Shown: positions 25,680 to 34,135 of the stretch, piece after piece
Numbering within the stretch: the stretch's first letter is position 1
Layout of the letters: every line of letters begins with the position of its first letter
NCBI RefSeq assembly: GCF_026339735.1
Contig: NZ_JAPEQG010000001.1
Location: forward strand, 4,278,001-4,342,000
From: Streptomyces sp. NBC_01669
Lineage (GTDB): Bacteria; Actinomycetota; Actinomycetes; Streptomycetales; Streptomycetaceae
Reading direction: 5' to 3'
DNA length: 64,000 nucleotides
Translations under genes and position numbers: made by a program
Notes under the pieces: generated by a model
Databases searched by the model: none
What the model was told of the DNA's origin: nothing
What the model saw: the letters and a program-made list of their open reading frames with translations, nothing else

Positions 25680-27083
25680 CTACTGGCGCGGGCCGAGCGT
25701 CCACCGTGGGCCCGTCGGACTGTCCTCGATGACGAGGCCCGACTGGTTGAGCTGGTCGCGGATGGCGTCGGCGGCGGGCCAGTCCTTGCGTTCGCGGGCC
25801 GACTGACGCTGGTCCAGGACGAGGCGTACGAGCGTGTCGACGACCCCGTGCAGATCGTCGCCGCGGTCGCTCTCGCCCGCCCACTGTTCGTCGAGCGGGT
25901 CGAGGCCGAGGACGCCGAGCATCGCGCGGACCTCCGCGAGTCTGGCGACTGCCGCTTCCTTGTCGTCGGCGGCGAGCGCGGAGTTGCCCTGCCGGACGGT
26001 GGTGTGGACGATCGCGAGCGCCTGCGGGACGCCCAGGTCGTCGTCCATCGCCTCGGCGAACGCGGGCGGCACCTCGGCGGCGGCCACGACTTCGCCGCCG
26101 GCCTTCTCGATGACCCGCTGGACGAAGCCCTCGATCCGCGCGAACGCGGACTCCGCCTCGCGCAGTGCCTCCTCGCTGTACTCGATCATCGACCGGTAGT
26201 GCGGGGTGCCGAGGTAGTAGCGCAGCACGATGGGGCGCCACGCCTTGACCATCTCGCTGACCAGCACCGAGTTGCCGAGCGACTTCGACATCTTCTCGCC
26301 GGACATGGTGACCCAGCCGTTGTGCACCCAGTACTTCGCGAACTCGTCGCCGTAGGCCTTCGCCTGGGCGATCTCGTTCTCGTGGTGCGGGAAGATCAGG
26401 TCGATGCCGCCGCCGTGGATGTCGAAGGCGGTGCCGAGGTACTTGTGCGCCATGGCGGAGCACTCCAGGTGCCAGCCGGGGCGGCCGCGGCCCCATGGGG
26501 TCTCCCAGCTGGGCTCGCCCGGCTTGCTCGCCTTCCACATCGCGAAGTCGCGCTGGTCGCGCTTGCCGGTCTCGCCCTCGCCGGACGGCTGGCGCAGGTC
26601 GTCGAGGTCCTGGTTGGAGAGCTCCAGGTAGCCGGGGAAGGACCGCACGTCGAAGTAGACGTTGCCGTCGGCCTCGTAGGCGTGACCGCGCTCGATGAGG
26701 CCGCGCATCATCTCGATCATCTCGGTGATGTGGCCGGTGGCACGCGGTTCGTAGGTGGGCGGGAGGCAGCCGAGAGCGTCGTAGCCGTCGTTGAACGCGC
26801 GCTCGTTCTCGTACCCGATCGACCACCAGGGGCGGCCCTGCTCGGCCGACTTTCCGATGATCTTGTCGTCGATGTCGGTGACGTTCCGGATGAACGTGAC
26901 GTCGTAGCCGCGGTAGGCGAACCAGCGGCGCATGATGTCGAAGTTCAGCCCGGACCGGATGTGCCCGATGTGCGGGGCGGCCTGGACGGTCGCGCCACAG
27001 AGGTAGATCGAGACGCAGCCCGCTGTGAGCGGGACGAAGTCACGGATCTGCCGGGCGCTGGTGTCGTACAGGCGAATAGTCAC
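25680..27083 (-). CDS. cysS: Cysteinyl-tRNA synthetase
   Basis: This 467-residue class I synthetase has YLCGATVQAAPHIGHIRSGLNFD near the N-terminus (zinc-binding Cys and the HIGH motif) and GEKMSKSLGNSV (KMSKS) near residue 270. Length and motifs fit canonical CysS, not the related MshC of mycothiol synthesis. The start is ATG 27083. It is followed by rlmB on the same strand. Confidence 0.95.
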   Translation of the reverse strand: MTIRLYDTSARQIRDFVPLTAGCVSIYLCGATVQAAPHIGHIRSGLNFDIMRRWFAYRGYDVTFIRNVTDIDDKIIGKSAEQGRPWWSIGYENERAFNDGYDALGCLPPTYEPRATGHITEMIEMMRGLIERGHAYEADGNVYFDVRSFPGYLELSNQDLDDLRQPSGEGETGKRDQRDFAMWKASKPGEPSWETPWGRGRPGWHLECSAMAHKYLGTAFDIHGGGIDLIFPHHENEIAQAKAYGDEFAKYWVHNGWVTMSGEKMSKSLGNSVLVSEMVKAWRPIVLRYYLGTPHYRSMIEYSEEALREAESAFARIEGFVQRVIEKAGGEVVAAAEVPPAFAEAMDDDLGVPQALAIVHTTVRQGNSALAADDKEAAVARLAEVRAMLGVLGLDPLDEQWAGESDRGDDLHGVVDTLVRLVLDQRQSARERKDWPAADAIRDQLNQSGLVIEDSPTGPRWTLGPRQ

Positions 27084-27177
27084 CCCTCAAGGGTAGTGGG
27101 CCCGCACCTGTGCGCAGTGCCCCCTTGGGGCTAGCGGAACAACTTCGTGTCGTCGACGCCCGAAAGTACCTGCCGTC

Positions 27178-27318
27178 TTTGTCCTCAATCGCCGGACGGG
27201 CTCCAATTTTCGGCCCCGTTTCCCGGGGCGTCTTCGCCCCTGCCCGCTGGTGGGGCAGGCGACGGTGCCACCAGGGGCCAGGCCGACACCTCAAGCCCGT
27301 CCGGCGATTGAGGACAAA
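27178..27318. repeat. Streptomyces-type inverted-repeat element
   Basis: Perfect 25-bp arms at 27178-27202 and 27294-27318 (core CTCAATCGCCGGACGGGCT and its complement) flank 91 bp that contain nested smaller palindromes (GGCCCCG...CGGGGC and GCCCCTGCC...GGGGCAGGC). I recall this arm sequence as a widespread dispersed stem-loop in Streptomyces. It lies between cysS and ispF, both transcribed leftward, and could act as a terminator or RNA-stabilising hairpin. Confidence 0.7.
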
Positions 27319-27379
27319 ACCCCCGCCCCGGACCCGGGGCACCGCACCACGCAACGCCCCGTCCAGGGGCCCCGCACGG

Positions 27380-27877
27380 TCAGCCCACCCGGTAGACCAG
27401 CGCCGTCGCGAGCCCCGCGAGCCCCTCCGCACGGCCGGTGAATCCGAGCCCGTCCGATGTGGCGGCCGAGAGCGAGACCGGGGCGCCCACCGCTGCCGAC
27501 AGCACCTTCTGCGCCTCGTCGCGCCGCTTGCCGATCTTCGGTCGTACGCCGATGACCTGTACGGCGACGTTCCCGATCTCGAACCCCGCAACCCGTACGA
27601 TCCGCGCCGCCTCGGTCAGCAGCGTGACGCCCGCGGCGCCGGACCACTCGGGGCGCCCTGTCCCGAAGTGCTGTCCGAGGTCGCCGAGCCCGGCGGCCGA
27701 GAACAGCGCGTTGCAGGCGGCGTGCGCCACGACGTCGGCGTCGGAGTGGCCGGCGAGACCGGGCCCCTCGCCCTCCCAGAGCAGGCCCGCGCACCACAGT
27801 TCGCGGCCCTCCTCGAAGGCGTGGATGTCCGTGCCGATGCCGACCTGCGGAATCACCGGCGCGTGCTCAGAACCCAT
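27380..27877 (-). CDS. ispF: 2-C-methyl-D-erythritol 2,4-cyclodiphosphate synthase
   Basis: This 165-residue enzyme of the MEP isoprenoid pathway has the metal-binding motif GTDIHAF (Asp and His), AGHSDADVVAHAACNA and a C-terminal SAATSDGLGFTGRAEG segment. It cyclises CDP-ME-2-phosphate with loss of CMP. It overlaps the end of ispD by 11 bases, so the two are coupled and act two steps apart in the pathway. Confidence 0.95.
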   Translation of the reverse strand: MGSEHAPVIPQVGIGTDIHAFEEGRELWCAGLLWEGEGPGLAGHSDADVVAHAACNALFSAAGLGDLGQHFGTGRPEWSGAAGVTLLTEAARIVRVAGFEIGNVAVQVIGVRPKIGKRRDEAQKVLSAAVGAPVSLSAATSDGLGFTGRAEGLAGLATALVYRVG

Positions 27878-28613
27878 CGTTCGCCCGCCTGCGCGCGAGA
27901 ACCGCCTCGGCCAGCACCAGGTCGAGCGGCCGGGTCACCTTGAATGCCTCTTCGTGCCCGGGTACGACCACGACGGGCGCCCCGAGCTGTTCGACCATGC
28001 CCGCGTCGTCGGTCGCGCCGTCGCCGTCGACGGCGACGCTCTCGTGGGCGCGGACCAGAGTGTCCCGGTCGAAGCCCTGCGGGGTCTGCACGGCGCGCAG
28101 CCTGGCCCGTACGGGCGTGCCGAGCACGGGCTCCGGGTCGCCGGGCGCGCCGGGCTCGACCTCCTTGACGGTGTCGGCGAGCGGCAGCGCGGGGACGACG
28201 GCGGGCGCACCGTCGCGTACGGCCTCGATCACCGCGTCCACGGTGTCGACCGGCACCAGCGGGCGTGCCGCGTCATGGACGAGGACGGCGGAGATGTCCT
28301 CGGGGAGCGCGGCGAGGCCGAGGCCGACCGATTCCTGGCGGGTGTCGCCGCCCGGCACGACGAGGTAGTCGGTGCGCTCGGGCAGGGCGTGTTCGTCCAG
28401 CAGGTTCTTGACCTCGGACGCGCCGTCCGCCGGGGCGACGACGACGACGAGGGAGACGGACCGGGACGCCGCCATGGCCCGTACCGCATGGATGAGCATG
28501 GGCGTGCCGCTCAGTGCGCGGAGCGCCTTGGGGGCGCCCGGGCCCAGCCGTACGCCTCGGCCGGCGGCGGGAATCACCGCGGCGGTGCGGTACGGACGCG
28601 ATTGATCAGACAT
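27867..28613 (-). CDS. ispD: 2-C-methyl-D-erythritol 4-phosphate cytidylyltransferase
   Basis: This 248-residue enzyme carries AAVIPAAGRGVRLG at the N-terminus, the CTP-binding loop of IspD, plus VHDAARPLVP and VQTPQGFDRDTL. It makes CDP-ME in the MEP pathway. ATG 28613 is preferred over GTG 28622 because a GGAG lies 8 bases upstream. It is followed by ispF with an 11-base overlap. CarD is encoded upstream on the same strand, about 290 bases away. Confidence 0.94.
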   Translation of the reverse strand: MSDQSRPYRTAAVIPAAGRGVRLGPGAPKALRALSGTPMLIHAVRAMAASRSVSLVVVVAPADGASEVKNLLDEHALPERTDYLVVPGGDTRQESVGLGLAALPEDISAVLVHDAARPLVPVDTVDAVIEAVRDGAPAVVPALPLADTVKEVEPGAPGDPEPVLGTPVRARLRAVQTPQGFDRDTLVRAHESVAVDGDGATDDAGMVEQLGAPVVVVPGHEEAFKVTRPLDLVLAEAVLARRRANDGF

Positions 28614-28902
28614 CGGTTGCACTCCGAAGCATCAGCATGTTTGTTTCCACGGCCGACATGGGTATGGCCACAAGCGAGCCGGGCGCGACGCCTTGACTTG
28701 GCCGGGACCCTTCCGTGACACCCGGTCGGGTTCGGGCGAGCCGCAGCGGCTGCTCGGGGTCGGCTTTACAAGATCGCAAGCAAAGTATCGATGGGATAGC
28801 CGGATCCGAATCCGGACATGCCGCAGCGCCCGACGACGCACCGTGAATACGGCTGGTCAGCGGGCACCGCGGCACATTTATTTACGACCGGTGCGATCCG
28901 GG

Positions 28903-29385
28903 TCAGGACGCGAGAACCTCGTCGAGCAGAGCCTCGGCCTTGTCCTCGTTCGTGTTCTCCGCGAGAGCGAGCTCACTCACCAGGATCTGGCGAGCCTTGG
29001 CAAGCATGCGCTTCTCACCTGCGGAGAGTCCGCGCTCACGCTCACGACGCCACAGGTCGCGAACAACTTCGGCGACCTTGATGACATCGCCGGAGGCGAG
29101 CTTCTCCAGATTTGCCTTGTAGCGCCGGGACCAGTTCGTCGGCTCTTCGGCGTACGGTGCGCGCAGCACCTCGAAGACCCGGTCCAGGCCCTCCTGCCCG
29201 ACTACGTCGCGCACGCCCACGAACTCGGCATTGTCCGCCGGGACACGAACCGTCAAGTCACCCTGGGCGACCTTGAGCACCAAGTAGGTCTTGTCCACGC
29301 CTTTGATCTGGCGAGTTTCGATAGCCTCGATCAGCGCGGCCCCGTGATGGGGATAGACCACGGTGTCGCCAACCTTGAACGTCAT
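28903..29385 (-). CDS. carD: CarD-family RNA polymerase-binding regulator
   Basis: This 160-residue protein begins MTFKVGDTVVYPHHGAALIEAIE, the Tudor-like RNA polymerase interaction domain (1-60). A helical DNA-binding domain (65-160) follows, with NWSRRYKANLEKLASGD and a conserved Trp. CarD binds the polymerase beta subunit and stabilises open complexes at ribosomal and other promoters. The length is typical of actinobacteria. Confidence 0.95.
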   Translation of the reverse strand: MTFKVGDTVVYPHHGAALIEAIETRQIKGVDKTYLVLKVAQGDLTVRVPADNAEFVGVRDVVGQEGLDRVFEVLRAPYAEEPTNWSRRYKANLEKLASGDVIKVAEVVRDLWRRERERGLSAGEKRMLAKARQILVSELALAENTNEDKAEALLDEVLAS

Positions 29386-29996
29386 GTGACAGGTACCCCT
29401 TCCGTGGCTATCAAGAGTAACACGAGAACAGCTTCTCCTGAATGGCGTTTTCGCAGGTCAGGGCATATCTCGGGGCTTGACAACAGCAACACGAACGTGC
29501 TGCGGAGGGGATCGGGAAGGCGGTAATCGCAGGTCGGAGCGGCTGTACGGGTGGGGCGAAACGCGTACGTCACACACGCCCGAACCCCCTCCGAAGTGGC
29601 CGAACGTCCCGGTTTGCCGGATTCCAGATGGTGAACTTTCCATACTCCGTTCGGAGATCGATCACCCGTACGGACGTAAGTACCGACGGCCAATAGAATT
29701 GATCAACGGCCGGGGATCGCGGAGATTATGCGCAAGGAATACGCCACGGTCCGAGAAATTGATCAAGCCTGTTATGTGAACAGCACACGAATCGCGGGGG
29801 CGGGCGGCGTACCGGCTGATCGCGAGACCTGGCTGCGGACACGACTCGTGATGCCCGGGGCCCGTAGGGGCGGGTCGGGTGCGGGGCGGGGACGACGGCT
29901 CGGTAACCTAAGCCCGCTGACACACCCTTAGGGCGGCTTTACGCCGCTCGCCCCTCCCGTCCGTGAAGTCCGTACGTTCAAGGAGTTGCCGCAGCC
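29386..29996. other. Divergent intergenic region, no gene seen
   Basis: This 611-bp region lies between carD (leftward) and a lipoprotein gene (rightward) and must hold both promoters. It is locally AT-richer (near 29690-29780) than the flanks. Small frames exist but have no recognisable content. Confidence 0.6.
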
Positions 29997-30638
29997 GTGA
30001 GCCGCAGCCTTCGACGCGGCGCCCTTGCCGCCACTGCCATCGTGATCTCGATCGGTGCACTTTCCGCGTGTGGTGCCGGCAATGACGCGCAGACGCTCGA
30101 AATCAAGCCGGACAACGCTGCCACCACCATCGGTGACATCCGGATCCAGAACGCGAACGTCATCACCCAGCCGGAGCGCAAAGCCAAGGGCCCGGCCGTC
30201 GTCACCGCGACGCTGTTCAACAACGGCGTCGCACAGCAGACGCTGGACTCGATCACCCTCCCGGGCACCGGCGCGGCGGTGCAGCTGCACGCCGCCAAGG
30301 GTGCGGGACCGATCGTCGTCCCGGCCGGGGGCAAGGTCGTCATCGGCGGCAAGGGCAATGCCGCCGCCGTGATCGAGAACGGCCGCGAGGCCGCGCAGAA
30401 CGGCAACGTGCAGTCGGTCGTCTTCAAGTTCAGCAGGACCGGTGAGGTCCCGCTCGGCGTGTTCGTCGTCCCGGCCACCAGCTACTTCACCGGCTTCGGC
30501 CCGAGCTCGCTGCCGGCGCTGCCGTCCGAGACGCCCGCAGCGACGCCGTCCGGATCCGCGACGCCGGGCAACCCGTCCGAGTCGCTCGGAGCGGAGGGCC
30601 CGACGGACGCCGCGTCGGCCTCTCAGCCGGCCGAGTGA
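29997..30638 (+). CDS. Secreted lipoprotein, possibly copper-chaperone-like fold
   Basis: This 213-residue protein has a lipoprotein signal ending in the lipobox ALSAC (residues 20-24). The mature part reads DIRIQNANVITQ...VTATLFNNGVAQQTLDSITL, a beta-rich pattern reminiscent of PCuAC-type periplasmic copper chaperones, but the metal-binding Met/His set is not evident. The last 40 residues are a Ser/Pro/Thr-rich tail. The start is GTG 29997 with AAGGAG about 11 bases upstream. Surface location is well supported; function is not. Confidence 0.7.
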   Translation: MSRSLRRGALAATAIVISIGALSACGAGNDAQTLEIKPDNAATTIGDIRIQNANVITQPERKAKGPAVVTATLFNNGVAQQTLDSITLPGTGAAVQLHAAKGAGPIVVPAGGKVVIGGKGNAAAVIENGREAAQNGNVQSVVFKFSRTGEVPLGVFVVPATSYFTGFGPSSLPALPSETPAATPSGSATPGNPSESLGAEGPTDAASASQPAE

Positions 30639-30648
30639 CGTCCGCGGA

Positions 30649-30698
30649 CACATACGACGGAGGCGCCTCCCGAGCAGGAGGCGCCTCCGTCGTATGTG
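30649..30698. terminator. Bidirectional terminator with a 22-bp perfect stem
   Basis: Arms at 30649-30670 and 30677-30698 pair without mismatch around a 6-base loop, between the convergent lipoprotein and phoP genes. Confidence 0.88.
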
Positions 30699-30732
30699 CT
30701 CCGCCCGGCAGCCTGCCGTACGGACCTGGGGT

Positions 30733-31413
30733 TTACGGCTCGAACTTGTACCCCAGGCCCCGCACCGTCACCAGGAAGCGCGGCGCCCCCGGGTCGGGCT
30801 CGATCTTGGCGCGCAGGCGCTTGACGTGGACGTCGAGGGTCTTGGTGTCGCCCACGTAGTCCGCGCCCCAGACACGGTCGATCAGCTGCATCCGGGTCAG
30901 CACCCGGCCCGCGTTGCGCAGCAGCATCTCCAGCAGGTCGAACTCCTTGAGCGGGAGGTCGACCTTGCCGCCGGAGACCGTGACGACGTGGCGGTCCACG
31001 TCCATACGGACCGGGCCCGCCTCCAGGGCGGCCGGGGTGACCTCCTCCGGCTCCCCGCGGCGCCGCAGCACCGCGCGGATGCGGGCGACGAGCTCCCGCG
31101 AGGAGAACGGCTTGGTCACGTAGTCGTCGGCTCCTATTTCCAGGCCGACGACCTTGTCGATCTCGCTGTCCTTGGCCGTGACCATGATCACGGGGACGTT
31201 GGATCTGCTGCGCAGCTGGCGGCAGACCTCGGTGCCGGGCAGGCCCGGCAGCATCAGGTCGAGAAGGACGAGGTCGGCGCCGTTGCGCTCGAACTCGTCG
31301 AGTCCGTCGGGGCCCGTGGCCGCGATCGCGACCTCGAAGCCTTCCTTGCGGAGCATGTAGGACAGGGCGTCGCTGAAGGATTCCTCATCCTCGACGACAA
31401 GCACTCGGGTCAC
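30733..31413 (-). CDS. phoP: Phosphate response regulator PhoP
   Basis: This 226-residue OmpR-family regulator has a receiver domain (1-115) with acidic pocket VVEDEE, the phosphorylation aspartate in LVLLDLMLPG (about D52), a T in VTAK and K in TKPF. The winged-helix DNA-binding domain covers 130-226 and ends RGLGYKFEP. It is coupled to phoR by a 4-base overlap. In Streptomyces PhoP activates phosphate scavenging genes and affects antibiotic synthesis. The divergent phoU and the PHO-like boxes support the specific assignment over other OmpR members. Confidence 0.92.
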   Translation of the reverse strand: MTRVLVVEDEESFSDALSYMLRKEGFEVAIAATGPDGLDEFERNGADLVLLDLMLPGLPGTEVCRQLRSRSNVPVIMVTAKDSEIDKVVGLEIGADDYVTKPFSSRELVARIRAVLRRRGEPEEVTPAALEAGPVRMDVDRHVVTVSGGKVDLPLKEFDLLEMLLRNAGRVLTRMQLIDRVWGADYVGDTKTLDVHVKRLRAKIEPDPGAPRFLVTVRGLGYKFEP

Positions 31414-32684
31414 GGAAGGACCTCCGGGGCAGGGAATGAATCGAGAGTGTCGGGGTCGGCGGTCCGGTAGGTCCCGTCGTCACCGTTGACGATGAGCGGT
31501 CCGCCCGATGTGCGGTCTCGGTCCCGTACGGAGCCCGCTTCGGGCAGCCGCAGGGTGAAGGTGGAGCCCTGTCCTTCCGAGCTCCAGACCGTGACCTCCC
31601 CGCCGTGCGAGGCGGCCACATGTTTGACGATGGCGAGGCCGAGACCGGTGCCACCGGTGGCCCGTGAGCGGGCCGGGTCGACGCGGTAGAAGCGTTCGAA
31701 GACCCGCTCGCGGTCCTTCTCCGAGATGCCGATGCCCTGGTCGGTCACGGCGATCTCGATCTGGTCCCCGCCCGGTACGGCCAGGCGCCTCGCGGCGATG
31801 CCGACGCGGGTGCGGGCGGGGCTGTAGTTGACGGCGTTCTCCACGAGATTGCCGAGCGCCGCGGCGAGCTGGCCGCGGTTGCCCCAGATCCGGAGCTCCG
31901 CGGTGCCGCCGGCGGCCATGGTGATCTGTTTCGTGCCGGCCTGCTGCCGGCAGCGGTCGATGGCCTCGGCGACCAGTTCGTCGACCCGGACCGGCTCGGC
32001 GTCCTCCAGCGGGTCGTCGTTCTGCACCCGGGAGAGGTCGATGAGTTCCTGTACGAGGTTGGTCAGCCGGGTCGCCTCGATCTGCATCCGGCCCGCGAAC
32101 CGCTCGACCGCCTCCGGGTCGTCGGACGCGTCCATGACGGCTTCGGAGAGCAGCGAGAGGGCTCCCACCGGGGTCTTGAGCTCATGGCTGACGTTGGCGA
32201 CGAAGTCGCGTCGTACCGCTTCGATACGCCGGGCCTCGGTGAGGTCCTCGACCAGCAGGAGCACCAGCCGGGAGCCGAGCGGGGCGACCCGTGCCGAGAC
32301 TGCGAGAGCCTCGCCCCGGCCCGTACCGCGCCGGGGGAGGTCCAGTTCGACCTGCCGTATCTCACCGTCCCGGCGGGTGTCCCTGGCCATGTGCAGCATG
32401 GGTTCGACGGCCAGCCGGCCGCCCCTGACCAGTCCCAGCGCATACGCGGCGGAGCTGGCCTTGACGACACTGTCGCTCTCGTCGAGCACGACCGCGGAGG
32501 AGGAGAGCACGGAGAGCACCGTGTCGACCCCGGGGGGCAGTGCACCGTTGCTGTCGGGCCGCAGGGACGTGCGCGTGGGTTTCTTCTGGTCACGCTCGCT
32601 CCAGCGGAACGCCAGCATGGCGATCACACCGGTACACAACCCGGCGATCGCTGCAGCTGCGGCGACCGCCGCGTTCACGTCCAT
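31410..32684 (-). CDS. phoR: Phosphate sensor histidine kinase PhoR
   Basis: This 424-residue kinase has one N-terminal membrane helix (about 4-26), a PAS-like linker, the HisKA motif FVANVSHELKTPVG (phospho-His) and an HATPase domain with LVENAVNY, DQGIGI and GTGLGLAIVKH. The single helix and lack of a large extracellular loop match actinobacterial PhoR. It phosphorylates PhoP. It ends by overlapping the phoP start. Confidence 0.92.
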   Translation of the reverse strand: MDVNAAVAAAAAIAGLCTGVIAMLAFRWSERDQKKPTRTSLRPDSNGALPPGVDTVLSVLSSSAVVLDESDSVVKASSAAYALGLVRGGRLAVEPMLHMARDTRRDGEIRQVELDLPRRGTGRGEALAVSARVAPLGSRLVLLLVEDLTEARRIEAVRRDFVANVSHELKTPVGALSLLSEAVMDASDDPEAVERFAGRMQIEATRLTNLVQELIDLSRVQNDDPLEDAEPVRVDELVAEAIDRCRQQAGTKQITMAAGGTAELRIWGNRGQLAAALGNLVENAVNYSPARTRVGIAARRLAVPGGDQIEIAVTDQGIGISEKDRERVFERFYRVDPARSRATGGTGLGLAIVKHVAASHGGEVTVWSSEGQGSTFTLRLPEAGSVRDRDRTSGGPLIVNGDDGTYRTADPDTLDSFPAPEVLP

Positions 32685-32757
32685 ACGTCAAGGTTAAGCA
32701 GGTGCGGCAGTGCTCTCCCAACCGTCCGAGTGCGTACTCGAACACTCGTCGCCCAGA

Positions 32758-32786
32758 GTTCACCGAGGAGCAAGGGTTGGTTCACT
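32758..32786 (+). promoter_or_regulatory. PHO-box-like repeats between phoRP and phoU
   Basis: GTTCACC at 32758-32764 and GTTCACT at 32780-32786 are exactly 22 bases apart, i.e. two 11-base PHO units with a degenerate middle unit. This fits the known PhoP-binding direct repeats and sits in the phoR/phoU divergent region, so autoregulation is likely. Confidence 0.65.
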
Positions 32787-32880
32787 TGGTCGGCCGGATC
32801 CGGACGCGTACGCCCCACAGGGTGAGAGCGTGGGGTTCAGATCTGGCCCCGGCCTTAGTGAGGACTGGAGAGGGACTTCC

Positions 32881-33558
32881 ATGCGCGACGCTTATCACGA
32901 GGAACTCGACTCGATCGGAGAGGGCCTGGTCGAGATGGCCCGGCTCGTCGGGTCGGCGATCGGCCGGGCGACGACGTCCATGCTCGACGCCGACCTCAAG
33001 CTCGCGGAGAGCGTGATCGCCGCGGACCAGAAGGTCGACGACCTCCAGCACGACCTGGAGGCGCGGGCGATCGCCCTCCTCGCGCGCCAGCAGCCCGTGG
33101 CGACCGATCTGCGGATCGTGGTCACGTCGCTCCGGATGAGTGCCGACCTGGAGCGCTCGGGCGACCTGGCCCAGCACGTGGCCAAGCTGACCCGGCTGCG
33201 CTTCCCGCAGTCGGCGGTGCCGCACGACCTGCACGCCACCATTCTGGAGATGGGGCAGCTGGCGCAGCGCCTGATGGCCAAGGCCGCCGAGGTGATCATC
33301 ACGAAGGACGTCGACCTGGCGCTCCAGCTGGAGCAGGACGACGACGAGATGGACCTGCTGCACCGCACGCTGTTCCAGCACCTGATGGACGACCGCTGGA
33401 AGCACGGCATCGAGACCGCGGTCGACGTGACGCTGCTCGGCCGTTACTACGAGCGCTTCGCCGACCACGCGGTGTCGGTCGCCAAGCGGGTCGTCTATCT
33501 GGTGACGGGTGAACACGCGGACGACATCCAGAATGCGGCGTCGGTAGAGGGCGCGTAG
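32881..33558 (+). CDS. phoU: Phosphate-system regulatory protein PhoU
   Basis: This 225-residue all-helical protein has two PhoU repeats; acidic metal-site motifs appear as DADLKLAESVIAADQ and LLGRYYERFADHAVSVAKR. The start is ATG 32881 behind GGAGAGGG. PhoU links the Pst transporter to PhoR and dampens the Pho response. It is divergent from phoRP with PHO-like boxes between, as in other Streptomyces. Confidence 0.93.
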   Translation: MRDAYHEELDSIGEGLVEMARLVGSAIGRATTSMLDADLKLAESVIAADQKVDDLQHDLEARAIALLARQQPVATDLRIVVTSLRMSADLERSGDLAQHVAKLTRLRFPQSAVPHDLHATILEMGQLAQRLMAKAAEVIITKDVDLALQLEQDDDEMDLLHRTLFQHLMDDRWKHGIETAVDVTLLGRYYERFADHAVSVAKRVVYLVTGEHADDIQNAASVEGA

Positions 33559-33663
33559 CGGGTAGGAGACCGCACGTTTTGCGCGGGTGTGCCTTGGATG
33601 CGCCGTCTGTGCGCCGTTGATGGGACGGCCGGAGTGGGCATGAATGGGGTGGGGCGGCAGGCG

Positions 33664-33735
33664 GTACGCCTGGTGGTACGCCCCGGTCGTACGTCGCTGT
33701 CGGTCGTACGGCCCTGCCGTACGCCTGGATGTACG
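33664..33735. promoter_or_regulatory. Cluster of six GTACG motifs upstream of the metallothionein-like gene
   Basis: GTACG occurs at 33664, 33676, 33689, 33706, 33719 and 33731, spaced 12, 13, 17, 13 and 12 bases, within the 193-bp gap between phoU and the small cysteine-rich gene. The regular spacing suggests an operator array or stacked hairpins; nothing is proven. Confidence 0.35.
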
Positions 33736-33751
33736 TCCTTGAGGAGGAACG

Positions 33752-33892
33752 ATGGCCGACTCCCCCACGACCGACCCGCAGCAGGAGACACCCGCTGAAG
33801 TGGTCCATCTGACGGTGCTCGGTGCCTGCGGCTGCGGTTCGGGCTGCGGGTGCGGCTGCCAGTCGGGCGCCCCGTGCCAGTGCGGCGGCTGA
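33752..33892 (+). CDS. mtpA: Metallothionein-like cysteine-rich protein, 46 residues
   Basis: ATG 33752 follows an excellent GAGGAGGAAC site. The protein has an acidic N-terminal half (MADSPTTDPQQETPAEVVHL) and a C-terminal half with seven cysteines in CxC and CxxxC spacing (ACGCGSGCGCGC and PCQCGG), typical of small metal-binding metallothioneins. I recall a metallothionein gene mtpA next to phoU in S. coelicolor; the symbol rests on that synteny. It should bind zinc or copper in the cytoplasm. The stop is followed almost at once by a MITE-like element. Confidence 0.7.
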   Translation: MADSPTTDPQQETPAEVVHLTVLGACGCGSGCGCGCQSGAPCQCGG

Positions 33893-33896
33893 CTGA

Positions 33897-34059
33897 GAGC
33901 CTGTCGGGTGACCTTCGATCGGATAGCGGACGCGGTCTGGTGCGTGCGATTCCAAGGCGGCGGGATGTCCTCGTAGCGGAGCTACTAGGACATTTCGGCA
34001 ACGCGGGAAGCGTGCGTGCCAGGGCGTGGCCGCCCGGTCAGAGGTCACCCGACAGGCTC
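33897..34059. mobile_element. MITE-like palindromic element, 163 bp
   Basis: The ends carry perfect inverted repeats starting GAGCCTGTCGGGTGACC at 33897, with the complement ending at 34059. The whole element is an imperfect palindrome centred on GTAGCGGAGCTAC. It is flanked by a 3-bp direct repeat TGA (33894-33896 and 34060-34062), which fits the TNA target duplication of IS1031-type IS5-family elements. It has no coding capacity, so it would need a transposase in trans. Confidence 0.65.
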
Positions 34060-34064
34060 TGAGG

Positions 34065-34128
34065 CTGCCCACAACGCCGCCGGACCGGCGCCCCATGCGG
34101 GGCGCCGGTCCGGCGGCGTTGTGGGCAG
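34065..34128. terminator. Bidirectional terminator with a 30-bp perfect stem
   Basis: Arms at 34065-34094 and 34099-34128 pair over 30 bp around ATGC. It separates the phoU/mtpA transcript from the convergent permease, directly beside the MITE-like element. Confidence 0.85.
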
Positions 34129-34135
34129 TGCCGTT

